Below, in pieces: positions 8,963 to 18,201 of a DNA stretch of 64,000 nt. The position numbers were made by a program, and so were the translations under genes. Source of the DNA: Phycisphaerales bacterium (lineage in GTDB: Bacteria > Planctomycetota > Phycisphaerae > Phycisphaerales > SM1A02); the NCBI GenBank assembly GCA_014238205.1, contig JABABM010000008.1, positions 1,615 to 65,614 on the forward strand. The letters are read 5' to 3'. The notes under the pieces were generated by a model that had not been told where the DNA came from, made no database searches, and saw nothing but the letters and a program-made list of their open reading frames with translations. The first letter of the stretch is position 1; every line of letters starts with the position of its first letter.

Positions 8963-10045
8963 ATGACCAGCCTGCCTGAGAACCTGCTTCGAAAGCTCAC
9001 GGAGATCGAGGAGCAGTACGCGCAACTTGAAGCGGAACTGCTGGAGCCGGAAGTGCTCGCGGACCACAGGCGTGTTCGATCCTGCTCGATCAGGAAGGCT
9101 GCACTGGAACCTCTCGTCGAGCGGTTCAGGCACTGGACCCGCCTGCAACGGCGTATCGAGGAGGCAGGCAATGTACTCACCACGGAGTCCGAGCAGGAAC
9201 TCGTAGATCTGGCCCGTGGTGAACTGGATGAACTCGAGGATGAATCAGGGAAACTGTTCGACGAACTGCAGTCCCTCCTCGTGACTGCTGATGATCGTGC
9301 CATCGGCTCCCTTATCCTGGAAATCCGTGCCGGTGTCGGTGGCGACGAAGCTGCACTCTGGGCCGGAGATCTCGTCGAGATGTATCAACGGTTCGCAACG
9401 GAACGCAACTGGGTCTGCGAGGAACTTGATCGCTCGGACGGTGATGTCGGCGGGTGCAAGCTCTGCCTGCTTGCAATCGCCGGGGAAGGCGCATGGGCGA
9501 ACCTGTGCTTCGAGGGAGGCACCCACCAGGTCAAACGGGTTCCCGCGACCGAAACGCAGGGTCGGGTGCACACTTCGACGGCAACCGTCGCCGTGCTTCC
9601 AGAAGCGGAGGAAGTCGATGTGCACCTGGATCCGAATGACGTAAAGGAAATGATCACGACGGCAACCGGCCCCGGTGGACAGAACGTAAACAAGGTTTCA
9701 ACGGCCGTTCACCTGATCCATGAGCCCACAGGCATCGAGGTGCGGATGCAGGATACGAAGAGCCAGTCCCAGAACAGGGAGAAGGCCTGGAAACTCCTTC
9801 GTGCTCGCCTCTATGAACGACAGAAGGCGGAAGCGGATGCTGAACGGGCCGAACAACGCAGGAGCATGATCGGGTCCGGTTCCCGTGCAGAGAAGATCAG
9901 GACATACAGGGCCAAGGAGAATGTCGTCGTCGATCACCGTCTCGGCGAGTCATACAACCTTGAGAAGTCGCTTGCAGGCGGGTTGCAACCGATGATCGAC
10001 GCCCTCATGGAACTGGAGACGGCAAACAGGCTGGCTGATCTCTGA
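8963..10045 (+). CDS. prfA: Peptide chain release factor 1
   Basis: Recognises UAA and UAG stop codons and triggers peptide release. The 360 residues match RF1 length. The N-terminal coiled-coil domain is rich in Glu and Arg. The tripeptide anticodon PAT is in VPATETQGR (about residue 193), which identifies RF1 and not RF2. The catalytic GGQ is in GPGGQNVNKV (about residues 233-242). The region after GGQ (SQSQNREKAW, then SGSRAEKIRTYR) is the canonical RF1 order. The gene ends exactly where the next begins. No prmC methyltransferase gene follows in this window. Confidence 0.96.
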   Translation: MTSLPENLLRKLTEIEEQYAQLEAELLEPEVLADHRRVRSCSIRKAALEPLVERFRHWTRLQRRIEEAGNVLTTESEQELVDLARGELDELEDESGKLFDELQSLLVTADDRAIGSLILEIRAGVGGDEAALWAGDLVEMYQRFATERNWVCEELDRSDGDVGGCKLCLLAIAGEGAWANLCFEGGTHQVKRVPATETQGRVHTSTATVAVLPEAEEVDVHLDPNDVKEMITTATGPGGQNVNKVSTAVHLIHEPTGIEVRMQDTKSQSQNREKAWKLLRARLYERQKAEADAERAEQRRSMIGSGSRAEKIRTYRAKENVVVDHRLGESYNLEKSLAGGLQPMIDALMELETANRLADL

Positions 10046-10522
10046 ATGACGAACCACGTACCCGATCCCATCGGTTTCCATCCAGGCGACGTACCCGAAC
10101 CAACGCAGGTCCTGCCGATCATCGTCGGTGCCGGACCGGGCCCTGAACTGGGTGATCGCCCCCTGGCCAATGCGCTCCGGGATGCCATCCTCCAACAGGC
10201 TCCGAATGTCATGCCGGGCATTGATCTTCACCCCCTTGTCCTGACGGATCTCTGGTACCTCAATGACAGTGAACTGATGCTCCAACCAACCATGTCGATC
10301 GGCAGCCCCGGGAAGAATGCCGCTTCCGCCTTCCTCGCAACCCGGCTTCCCACCGCCTTTCTCGTGGAAGATCAATACCAGGTCCTCATGGACCAGGAGG
10401 CGGGCATCGGCCATGCCTGCTTCTGGGGAGAAAGCCACGAGGCTTCAGCACTGGCAACCTCCACCTTCATCGATCGTTTTCTGGAACCCTTCCTCAGGAA
10501 TGCGGCCCTGCGACAAGCATGA
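10046..10522 (+). CDS. Unknown protein cotranscribed with prfA
   Basis: 158 residues starting on the base after the prfA stop, so it is almost surely translated from the same message. No signal peptide or membrane helix. The sequence has a Gly/Pro-rich loop (VGAGPGPELGDRP, about residues 27-39), a central WYLNDSELML stretch and a C-terminal part ending in EPFLRNAALRQA. It resembles no family I can name. The alternation of short strands and helices suggests a small alpha/beta domain, with the Gly loop as a candidate ligand site. Its position suggests, but does not show, a link to translation termination. Confidence 0.7.
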   Translation: MTNHVPDPIGFHPGDVPEPTQVLPIIVGAGPGPELGDRPLANALRDAILQQAPNVMPGIDLHPLVLTDLWYLNDSELMLQPTMSIGSPGKNAASAFLATRLPTAFLVEDQYQVLMDQEAGIGHACFWGESHEASALATSTFIDRFLEPFLRNAALRQA

Positions 10523-10681
10523 CAGGGCTTCACTCCTGAAAATAAGCAGTTCCCACTGGCGAATCCCTGCCGCGAACGTAGACTGCTCTTGGCAGCGGGC
10601 ACGTGGAACGGGAACAGGCACGAATGTGCATGCGGCGAAAGGTTCGCCGATACGAGTTTCTTGTTGACCGGGACCACCCCA

Positions 10682-11767
10682 ATGAAACGACGCACCTTGA
10701 GGAAACACGCATTTACGCTTGTTGAACTGCTGGTTGTCATCAGCATCATCGCTGTCCTTGCCGGAATCCTGCTTGTTGCACTCAGTGGCGCAGCTGAATC
10801 CGCGAACAAGAGCAAGACATCGGCCACGTTGCAATCCTTTTCCGCTGCATGTGACGCCTTCGCCATGGAACATGGCAGCTACCCGAGTATCGTGCCCCCT
10901 CGCGTGCTTGGAGACGGAACCAACTTGACCAGCACCCAAAGCGCCCTGTTGCACTTGATGGGCGGGTACAGGGTCCGGACCAGTGATGATGCCAGTGACA
11001 GCAGCTCCTACGAGTCCTACGAGGAATTCAAGCTCAATGCCCGGAAGCCCGTAGAGATCAGCCTTGCAGACCCATCTTCACCAGGTCGCATGTGGGAAGT
11101 CATCATCGACCTGACCCGCGTCAGCGAAGGCCCTGTGATCAATGGAAAGCCATACCCCCCCTACTTTTCACCAAAGACCAACGAGATGATCAATCGGTGG
11201 AGCGACACTTCAAATCCCAACGGTACTGATGCCGCGGAACAGGGTTTCAACGCGCTGCCTGATCTCCAGGACTCCTGGGGCAACCCGATCGTATTCCTTC
11301 AGCAGGTTCGAAAGAGTGGACCACTGGTTGACGAGAGCGGCCCCAGCGGAAGCAGTGAAATGGGCCAGTTCAGCCCAAGTGGTCTTGGCCTGTACTTCCA
11401 GGCGAAGGCGCTCGGGGAGGATCGCCAACGACAGATGCAGACGTCTCTTTCGGGGAACGGAGCGATCGTCGGCAGTCGACTTGCAGGTGACAATGGCGAT
11501 GGAAATGATGTTGAACAACGGCGATGGCTGACCGTTCTCGTTGCACATCCTGCATTCTACGACCCTCCGGACGGGGACTCCGTCGCGTGGCAGTACGGCA
11601 CTGCACGAGGATCGTACGTGCTCCTTTCCGCGGGGCCCGACGGCGTCTTCCTGTCTCATCAGGACGGACCCCTGACCCCCGCTGGCGGTTACGAATCGGG
11701 TTGGGAAGACATCTCCCCGGAGGACATCGAGAAGTTCGACGATGTCGTGATCTACGGGGGCAGTTGA
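10682..11767 (+). CDS. Type II secretion/pilin-like protein with prepilin signal
   Basis: A 361-residue protein starting with a class III (prepilin) signal: basic MKRRTLRKHA, then the cleavage site A/FTLVELLVVI with Glu at +5, then a hydrophobic helix to about residue 35. The start at 10682 (not the in-frame ATG at 10589) puts the signal at the N-terminus. The soluble part is Ser/Asp-rich and includes the planctomycete-type phrase LSAGPDGVFLS near the end, which is common in DUF1559-like and pseudopilin proteins of this phylum. It would be processed by a prepilin peptidase that is not in this window. No other secretion gene is adjacent. Confidence 0.85.
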   Translation: MKRRTLRKHAFTLVELLVVISIIAVLAGILLVALSGAAESANKSKTSATLQSFSAACDAFAMEHGSYPSIVPPRVLGDGTNLTSTQSALLHLMGGYRVRTSDDASDSSSYESYEEFKLNARKPVEISLADPSSPGRMWEVIIDLTRVSEGPVINGKPYPPYFSPKTNEMINRWSDTSNPNGTDAAEQGFNALPDLQDSWGNPIVFLQQVRKSGPLVDESGPSGSSEMGQFSPSGLGLYFQAKALGEDRQRQMQTSLSGNGAIVGSRLAGDNGDGNDVEQRRWLTVLVAHPAFYDPPDGDSVAWQYGTARGSYVLLSAGPDGVFLSHQDGPLTPAGGYESGWEDISPEDIEKFDDVVIYGGS

Positions 11768-11790
11768 TCCTGCAGCCATCCAAAAACCAA

Positions 11791-11826
11791 AGGTGCCCAC
11801 GCCTGAGCGTGGGCACCTGTCGTTTT
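11791..11826. terminator. Bidirectional terminator between pilin-like gene and cysC
   Basis: A perfect 12-base stem: AGGTGCCCACGC (11791-11802), loop CTGA, GCGTGGGCACCT (11807-11818). TGTCGTTTTC follows on the plus strand; on the minus strand the stem is followed by TTGGTTTTTG. It serves both convergent genes. Confidence 0.8.
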
Positions 11827-11845
11827 CGGTATCAATGTCCGCAGA

Positions 11846-12466
11846 TCAGTCCACTTTCAACATGCCTCTTTCTTCGAGGCAGTCGAGGACGTCCTGGACG
11901 GACTCCTCAAGTGAACGCTCGGCCGTGTTGATGACCAGTTCCGCAGATTGAGGTTCCTCGTATGGATCGTCGATTCCAGTGAAACCCTTGATCTCGCCTG
12001 CACGCGCCTTCTTGTAGAGACCCTTGGGATCACGCTCCTCGGCAACCTCGAGTGGACATTCAACGTAGCACTCGATGAACTCGATGTCTGCATCAGCATG
12101 GAGCGCTCGAACCTGGTCACGATCCTCGCGATACGGGCTGATGAAGCTCGACAAGGTGATGACACAGGAATCAGCGAAGAGTTTGCAGACTTCACCGATC
12201 CTCCGGATGTTCTCCGCTCGATCCTCCGCGGAGAACCCGAGGTTCTTGTTCAGTCCCATGCGTACATTGTCGCCATCAAGTCGATAGGCAACGTGGCCTC
12301 GCTGGTACAGCACTTGCTCAAGGGCTACGGCGATCGTGCTCTTGCCGCTTGCGGAGAGACCCGTAAACCAGACGGTGCATCCCTTCTGCTTGAGAACTGC
12401 CTTCCGTTCGTCCCTGGTGACGGTTCCGTCGTGCCATGTGATGTTTGTAGCTACCTGTTCAGCCAT
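11846..12466 (-). CDS. cysC: Adenylyl-sulfate kinase
   Basis: Phosphorylates adenosine 5'-phosphosulfate (APS) to PAPS, the sulfate donor. The 206 residues carry the P-loop GLSASGKST (about 36-44), the [10 protein letters not shown] substrate motif (about 64-73), [25 protein letters not shown] and the late [13 protein letters not shown] lid, all typical of CysC. It lies 37 bases downstream of sat on the same strand, so the two make PAPS in sequence. A GGAG sequence lies 10 bases before the ATG. No PAPS reductase is visible nearby, while a sulfotransferase is present 5 kb away, so the PAPS is probably for sulfation. Confidence 0.96.
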   Translation of the reverse strand: MAEQVATNITWHDGTVTRDERKAVLKQKGCTVWFTGLSASGKSTIAVALEQVLYQRGHVAYRLDGDNVRMGLNKNLGFSAEDRAENIRRIGEVCKLFADSCVITLSSFISPYREDRDQVRALHADADIEFIECYVECPLEVAEERDPKGLYKKARAGEIKGFTGIDDPYEEPQSAELVINTAERSLEESVQDVLDCLEERGMLKVD

Positions 12467-12503
12467 GTGTTTCGTGCTCCTGATTCGTTAAGCCGTATTT
12501 TGA

Positions 12504-13697
12504 TCAGACTGCCGCAGCCGATTCAGCAGTCGCCCATTCGATGAGTACATCGGCTACCTCCGGTCGAGAGAACTCGGCCGGTGGCCGTTCGCCCTTGTCA
12601 AGCAGTTCGCGAACCTTCGTACCACTGAGGAAGATCTGGTCTCCCTTGATCTTCGGGAATGTCTTGCTGCTGACCATGCCCTGGGCCATGTTGCTCCATG
12701 CAGCATGTTCGAACTTCAGGGGAGTCACGGCAATCTCGCCCGTGTTGAACTCGTCGAAGATGTTCTGGGCATCGTAGGTTCCGTAGTAATCACCAACTCC
12801 CGCGTGATCACGGCCGACGATGAAGTGCGTAACACCGTAGTTCTGTCGAACCAGGGCGTGCAGGACGGCCTCGCGTGGGCCGGCATACCGCATGGCGGCC
12901 GGCATCACGGTCAACATGGTCCTGTCATCGACGAAGTAGTGTTCGATGATGGTCTCGTAGCATTGCATGCGTACATCAGCCGGAATGTCACCCGGCTTGG
13001 TTTCACCTACGAGCGGATGGATCAGAAGCCCGTCACAGATTTCCTGTGAGCATTTGCAGAGGTATTCGTGTGCACGGTGAATCGGATTCCTGGTCTGGAA
13101 CGCCGCAACCGTCTTCCATCCACGCTCGGCGAATGCAGCACGCGTTGCAGCAGGTGCAAGTCGATGCTCCGTGAACTGCTCCCCGGGTTCATGATCGGGT
13201 GTCACTGTCAGGACATGAATCGGACCTCCGACAAGCCAGTCGCCTTCCTCGAGAACGGCCTGAACGCCCGGGTGGGCGGGATCTTCCGTTCGGAAGACGC
13301 TGGGGAGTTCGAGTGCCTTGTCATGCTCGTAGATCGAGTTGATATCGATGACGCCCATGATCGTGCCATCGGCGTGAACGAGCGCCGCCTGCCCACCCTC
13401 GGCAAGCGTGTCCTTCGTCTCCGAATCGATTGCAAGCGTAATGGGGATGGGCCAGGGTGTGCCGTCCGCAGTCCGCATCGAGGTGCAGATCGACTTGAAA
13501 TCCTCTGGGCCGACGAATCCCGTCAGGGGACTGAACGCTCCAATGGCGATCATCTCCAGATCGCAGGCCTGCTTGAAGGTCAACGTAATGGCCGGCATCG
13601 AACCAGCGGCTTCCTTGAGTTGCTTGGCTTCATCGCCGGTGACGAACCTGTTAACCAATGTTCCACCATTTGGGGCAATCAGATCATGTGAGGGCAT
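12504..13697 (-). CDS. sat: Sulfate adenylyltransferase
   Basis: Activates sulfate with ATP to APS. The 397-residue protein is the homo-oligomeric Sat type, not CysN/CysD. It has the nucleotide motif RNPIHRAHEY (about residues 201-210), PLVGETKPGDIP, the GRDHAGVGDYYG motif and PLKFEHAAWSN near the C-terminus. The start has AGGAG 10 bases upstream. It is the first gene of the sat-cysC pair and is divergent from a glycosyltransferase gene across a 120-base intergenic region. Confidence 0.96.
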   Translation of the reverse strand: MPSHDLIAPNGGTLVNRFVTGDEAKQLKEAAGSMPAITLTFKQACDLEMIAIGAFSPLTGFVGPEDFKSICTSMRTADGTPWPIPITLAIDSETKDTLAEGGQAALVHADGTIMGVIDINSIYEHDKALELPSVFRTEDPAHPGVQAVLEEGDWLVGGPIHVLTVTPDHEPGEQFTEHRLAPAATRAAFAERGWKTVAAFQTRNPIHRAHEYLCKCSQEICDGLLIHPLVGETKPGDIPADVRMQCYETIIEHYFVDDRTMLTVMPAAMRYAGPREAVLHALVRQNYGVTHFIVGRDHAGVGDYYGTYDAQNIFDEFNTGEIAVTPLKFEHAAWSNMAQGMVSSKTFPKIKGDQIFLSGTKVRELLDKGERPPAEFSRPEVADVLIEWATAESAAAV

Positions 13698-13817
13698 CGC
13701 GACAGGGCTCCTGCAAGGGCTGGTTTGGAATGGATAAACCGGGAAACAGCCGATGGTAGTGACCTACACTGTCAAGGGCAACCTTTCATCACATGTTCCG
13801 TCGTTGAAGGCATTTGA

Positions 13818-14978
13818 ATGCATATTCTTCACGTCATCTCCTCACTCGACCCGGCTGAAGGCGGCCCTCCTGTTGTTGTAACACGCCTCGGAGCAGCGCA
13901 ACAGGAACGTGGACACGAAGTCGATGTCCTGGCTCATGCAGGAACGGATGACAAAAAACGCATCGACGACATGATCAGTTCACTTCCTTGCAATGGCCTG
14001 CAGAATGTGCACCTGCTGAACCGTGGAGGTCGAATCGAACGACTTCGAGCGAGCCATTCCAAGGCGTGGCTCCGTGAACATGTTGGAAGATATGAACTGG
14101 TCCACCTGCACGGCATCTGGGATCCAATCCTCAACAATGCAGCTCAAGCAGCCGCGCACGCAGGTACGGATTGGATCATCACCCCCCATGGAATGCTGGA
14201 CCCATGGTGCATGTCACAGGGACGCCTTCGAAAACGCATCGCATTGGCCGCCTGGGCCGGAAAAATGCTCTCAGGTTCCCGTTTCATCCACGCGCTGAAC
14301 CACGATGAAGAGCAGGGCATGAAACCGCACGTAGGTACGGCGCGGATCGAGGTGATCCCGAACGGCGTCTTCCTGGAGGAACTTGAACCTTTGCCGCCTG
14401 CTGGAACCTTTCGAAGCAGGCATGAAGACCTGTGTCTCGACGCGAAGCCATTCATACTCTTCCTGAGCAGGCTTCACTACAAGAAGGGCCTGGACATCCT
14501 GGTTGCAGCATTCGAGAGGGTCCATGAAGAGATTCCGGAATTGCAGGTGGTGATCGCAGGACCCGATGACGGGTACGAAGCAACATTGCGAACGCTCATG
14601 GAGGCAAGTCCTGCACGGAACAGGATGCATTGCATCGGACCGCTGTACGGCGAGGACAAGCTCGCTGCACTTGTTGACTGCAACTGTTTCTGTCTTCCAA
14701 GTCGACAGGAAGGATTCTCCATGGCGATCACCGAGGCGCTTGGGTGTGGAACCCCGGTCATCATCACGGATGCCTGCCATTTTCCGGAGGTCGCGGAGGC
14801 CGGAGCCGGACTGGTCACCTCACTGGATGCAACTGAAGTCGCCGAAGCCATGCTCCAACTCGTCCCCTCCCCGGAGACGTGTGAACAGATGGGCAAGGCA
14901 GGCGCTTCACTGGTTCGCGATGACTACACCTGGCCTGCAATCGCAGCGAGGTTGGATTCGGCACTCGGACTCGAGTGA
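13818..14978 (+). CDS. GT4-family glycosyltransferase
   Basis: A GT-B fold retaining glycosyltransferase, 386 residues. The N-terminal domain begins MHILHVISSLDPAEGGPP, with a Gly-rich acceptor-side loop. The C-terminal donor domain has LFLSRLHYKKGLDIL (about residue 215) and the E-x7-E signature in SRQEGFSMAITEALGCG (about 296-312). It probably adds one sugar of a surface polysaccharide repeat from a nucleotide-sugar donor at the inner membrane. The acceptor and donor cannot be read from sequence. GAAGG lies 9 bases before the ATG. It converges on the next glycosyltransferase. Confidence 0.9.
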   Translation: MHILHVISSLDPAEGGPPVVVTRLGAAQQERGHEVDVLAHAGTDDKKRIDDMISSLPCNGLQNVHLLNRGGRIERLRASHSKAWLREHVGRYELVHLHGIWDPILNNAAQAAAHAGTDWIITPHGMLDPWCMSQGRLRKRIALAAWAGKMLSGSRFIHALNHDEEQGMKPHVGTARIEVIPNGVFLEELEPLPPAGTFRSRHEDLCLDAKPFILFLSRLHYKKGLDILVAAFERVHEEIPELQVVIAGPDDGYEATLRTLMEASPARNRMHCIGPLYGEDKLAALVDCNCFCLPSRQEGFSMAITEALGCGTPVIITDACHFPEVAEAGAGLVTSLDATEVAEAMLQLVPSPETCEQMGKAGASLVRDDYTWPAIAARLDSALGLE

Positions 14979-14985
14979 GTAGCGG

Positions 14986-16128
14986 TCAGTCCGAGTAGAG
15001 CTGGATGTACAACTCCGCCACCCGGTCGGCATCCTGTTCACTGAGGACCCACTCGCGACCACGCTTCCCCATGGTGTCAAGCCGTGAGGGTTGATCAAGC
15101 AGTGGTTGGATGGCATCCGCCATGGCTCGAGCTGAACGCTCGACAATGACGGCGCCTCCGGATGCTTCCAGTTCAGGCCAGATGTCAACACTCCTGGTCG
15201 TCATGAGACCGGTCTCGCAGGCCAGTGATTCCAGGAGTACGAAGCCCCAGTTCTCCTGGTGAGTCGGCAGGACGAAGAGATCAGCAGCCTGGTAGAGGGA
15301 CACCTTCCTGGTTCCCGAAACGAAACCGATGAAATGAACGACATCCTCCATGCCGCATGATGCCACCTGCTCCTGGAGTCGTTCGACATAGGCAAGATCT
15401 CCCGTCCCGGCAATGGCAACACGGACCGATGCTCCCCGTGAATGGAGTTCAGCAGCCGTTGCAACCAGATGCTCGAGTCCCTTCTTCACATGGATCCTGC
15501 TGAGGAAGAGCAGAACCGGGGGGCCCTCGAACAGTGCCGGGAAGGCATCGTGTGCCTCTTCCGGACCCGGAAGAACCTTGTACTCATCGAGATCGAAGAC
15601 AAGTGGGACCACCCGTGCACGGTCTGGATTGAACCAGCGAGTCGCCTGCTGTCGTTCTCCTTCGGCAGTGCAGTGAACCGCCTTGGCATTGTTGAGCATG
15701 CGTCGACACCCCATTGCGAGGTAGAGGCGTTTCTTCAGCGACTTCTGTTTCATGCACCAGTCGTCAAGTACTCCATGTGGACTGACCAGGTATGGAATAC
15801 CTGCACGGAAGGCGGACTTTGACAGCTGGTAGCAGGCTGGATCCCAGACCCCGTGCAGGTGCAACGCATCGCACCCCTTCAACTCGGCCTCGATGCGTTC
15901 GAGGCTGGTCCCCTGAAGCGGTTGGCGGCGGCGGCCCGATGGCGTCAACTCAAGAACGGACCGATTGGAACCCTGCGACGTCCACATGGACTCGAGATCA
16001 GCCTGGTCGAATGTGGCGATGACCTGTTCATGCCCCCGATCCGCCATGGCCGCGGAGATGTCAAGGACAGCACGGACAACGCCGCCCATCTCAAGGTCCA
16101 TCGATCTGTACCAGTGAAGGACCTTCAT
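14986..16128 (-). CDS. GT4-family glycosyltransferase
   Basis: A 380-residue GT-B glycosyltransferase. It opens MKVLHWYRSMDLEMGGV; the donor domain has LFLSRIHVKKGLEHLV (about residue 210) and the E-x7-E pair in THQENWGFVLLESLAC. It resembles the plus-strand neighbour in order and length, including the SPHGVLDDWC block (PHGMLDPWC in the neighbour), so the two are likely paralogues acting on related acceptors. It starts inside the stop of the upstream glycosyltransferase (ATGA overlap), so both come from one message. Confidence 0.9.
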   Translation of the reverse strand: MKVLHWYRSMDLEMGGVVRAVLDISAAMADRGHEQVIATFDQADLESMWTSQGSNRSVLELTPSGRRRQPLQGTSLERIEAELKGCDALHLHGVWDPACYQLSKSAFRAGIPYLVSPHGVLDDWCMKQKSLKKRLYLAMGCRRMLNNAKAVHCTAEGERQQATRWFNPDRARVVPLVFDLDEYKVLPGPEEAHDAFPALFEGPPVLLFLSRIHVKKGLEHLVATAAELHSRGASVRVAIAGTGDLAYVERLQEQVASCGMEDVVHFIGFVSGTRKVSLYQAADLFVLPTHQENWGFVLLESLACETGLMTTRSVDIWPELEASGGAVIVERSARAMADAIQPLLDQPSRLDTMGKRGREWVLSEQDADRVAELYIQLYSD

Positions 16129-17294
16129 GCTGCACTCCCGGGAACGACATTAGTGTAGATGGTCGTGACATCATTGATGTAGTTGTCCCAGTTCCACCGT
16201 GCCGCCATGTCCTCGCTGGCAGCCCGTCCCATGGCCTCTGCTGCTCCAGGATCGGCAAGCAGGGTATCAAGGGCCTCCGTCAAGGCTGCCGCATCCCCCA
16301 CTGGAACCAGGCGACCGGTCACCCCTTCCTGCACCAACTCCCCGGTGGAACCCAGGTCGGAGGCGATCGTTGCGACACCGGCAGCAAGGCTCTCGGCAAT
16401 GACAAGCTGGGGGTTGATGGTCAATCGCCTCATCGGTTGCAGCACGCACAGGGAGTTCATCACGAGTCCCGGAAGCGTCACGCCATCGGAATAAGGAAAC
16501 CGGTAGACATGTACATTTTCATGTTCAGCTGCAAGTTCATCGATCCCCGGGATCGGATCCCAGTAGGGACGAATTGCAAAGTCAAAATCGAAACCGGGGT
16601 ATCGAGGTGCAAGTTCGCCGTATGCAGCCAGTGCAAGGTCTGCGCCATTTTCAATCGAAGGATCGCGCCAGAAGAGAACCCGCCTTCGTGAGGAACTGCG
16701 TTCACCCTTGAACTCGCTCTGCAAGTCCCGGATGAGTCCATGTCGAACCTGCTTGACATGCAATCCTTCCACCTCGTACGCCTCCTGCACGAATCGTGTT
16801 GCGGTCACAAGTGCATCGACCCGCTTCCAGAGCCTGCGCGTCAGCAGGCTGCATCGCTCCGGGAACACTCCTGCAAACACAGTGCATACCACCGGGCAGG
16901 AAAGGCCCATCAGTCTGAGACCACCACCGAGGTGTGCAGTTCGGTTGTACCCATGAAGGTGGAGGAGGTCGAACTGCTGCTCGTTGCAGATGCGTTTCAA
17001 CTGCCGTACCTGGCGACGAAGTGCCAGAAGCCGTACCCCGCGCCCCTGGTCGGAGGCCCGGGTGAGAATGCCTCCCCTGTTCCTTGAATCACTCACGAGG
17101 TGAACTGGAATGGATTGATCCAGGCAGGCTGGAAGTGATCGATCGCGTCCGTATTCATTCGTGACCAGGTGCACCTCGTGCCCGGCTTCCTTCAGTCGTC
17201 GCATCCCTTCCAGCGGAACCTGGATATGACCCGAAACGTTCTGCTCGAACCCGAGTTCTCCAGCTACCACCGATATGTAGTTGCCGATTCGCAC
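16125..17294 (-). CDS. GT4-family glycosyltransferase
   Basis: A 389-residue GT-B glycosyltransferase, read from the GTG at 17294. This start gives VRIGNYISVV, the expected first strand, and has GAGGAA at 17301-17306 six bases upstream. The longer frame from 17357 would run 53 bases into the sulfotransferase gene. The acceptor domain has GHIQVPLEGMRRL; the donor domain has LFWRDPSIENGADL and INPQLVIAESLAAG as the E-containing loop, in which the first Glu of the usual E-x7-E is not clear. It follows the sulfotransferase by 10 bases and precedes another glycosyltransferase with overlap: a three-gene operon. Confidence 0.88.
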   Translation of the reverse strand: MRIGNYISVVAGELGFEQNVSGHIQVPLEGMRRLKEAGHEVHLVTNEYGRDRSLPACLDQSIPVHLVSDSRNRGGILTRASDQGRGVRLLALRRQVRQLKRICNEQQFDLLHLHGYNRTAHLGGGLRLMGLSCPVVCTVFAGVFPERCSLLTRRLWKRVDALVTATRFVQEAYEVEGLHVKQVRHGLIRDLQSEFKGERSSSRRRVLFWRDPSIENGADLALAAYGELAPRYPGFDFDFAIRPYWDPIPGIDELAAEHENVHVYRFPYSDGVTLPGLVMNSLCVLQPMRRLTINPQLVIAESLAAGVATIASDLGSTGELVQEGVTGRLVPVGDAAALTEALDTLLADPGAAEAMGRAASEDMAARWNWDNYINDVTTIYTNVVPGSAA

Positions 17295-17304
17295 GCGGGC
17301 TTCC

Positions 17305-18126
17305 TCATTGATTCCAGTGCGACAGGTCACGTCCTGTCTGGGCAGCGAGTCGTTCATTCATTGGACGAAAGTGTTCAACCAGTTGCTCACGGGTCTGGGG
17401 GTGCATCGAATAGTAGCCTCTCCCCGATCGCTTCTTGCGCATGCGACGCATCGCATTGCCAACGGGTCCCTGGCTGAGAAATGCCAGCACTGGTCGAAGG
17501 CCCAGGGACTGGGCCGTTCTCCTGATCCGTGGGAACATGGCCGAGTTCCTGATCTGCCCGAACTGGCTTGATTCAATCGATTCATCCACTCCGAGAATAC
17601 GACACACCTCGACAAGGAAGGAACGATCGTCCTGTTCAAGGTCCTCCTGGAAGAGGACATGGACTCGTTCGGATGGCCAGTGGGAAAGGATGGCATCAAG
17701 CTGGTCCGCGTATTCACTCCTGGCAAGCAGGTCTGGATCCTCCTTGATGGCCTGCTCGAAGGAGCCCCACCCCTGTTCCTGCCTCCGAACCTGGTAATTG
17801 CTGTACACGCGATCGATGGGGTTACGCACGATGAGGAGCACGGTGATCTCCTTGAACACCCTTGCAACCTCTGGAACGATTCCCGGCAGGCAGTATCCAG
17901 TTGCCACCTCGCCAACCGCTGCATGTTCCGGTTGAACACCCTCGAATTGCGACAGGTACCAGTCCAGACCACGGTCCTGGTGGCGATCAAAGAAATAGGT
18001 CTGCTTCTGTGGAGGCAGGTATATCTCCGGATGTTCCCTCAAGGCAGCGTCCAGCCAGGTCGTGCCGCACCGCTGGCATCCAAGTACAAGAAACGTCAGG
18101 GGGTGTTCGTGTGAAACATCCGTCAT
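17305..18126 (-). CDS. PAPS-dependent sulfotransferase
   Basis: Transfers sulfate from PAPS to a carbohydrate or lipid acceptor. The 5'-phosphosulfate loop is LGCQRCGTTWLDAAL near the N-terminus. The 3'-phosphate motif is likely LLIVRNPIDRVYSNY (about residue 85), which has the typical Arg-x6-Ser arrangement. The chosen ATG at 18126 places the first motif 8 residues after the start, as in relatives; an in-frame ATG at 18165 adds 13 residues. It heads the operon with two glycosyltransferases, and the sat-cysC pair nearby would supply its donor. The acceptor is probably the polysaccharide built by the neighbours. Confidence 0.9.
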   Translation of the reverse strand: MTDVSHEHPLTFLVLGCQRCGTTWLDAALREHPEIYLPPQKQTYFFDRHQDRGLDWYLSQFEGVQPEHAAVGEVATGYCLPGIVPEVARVFKEITVLLIVRNPIDRVYSNYQVRRQEQGWGSFEQAIKEDPDLLARSEYADQLDAILSHWPSERVHVLFQEDLEQDDRSFLVEVCRILGVDESIESSQFGQIRNSAMFPRIRRTAQSLGLRPVLAFLSQGPVGNAMRRMRKKRSGRGYYSMHPQTREQLVEHFRPMNERLAAQTGRDLSHWNQ

Positions 18127-18201
18127 GGGGCTGGTCGACTCATGCTCCTCGCGTGCTGAAATCATCGGTTCGGGGGCGGGGATCAGTCCAGCACGGGCCG
18201 G

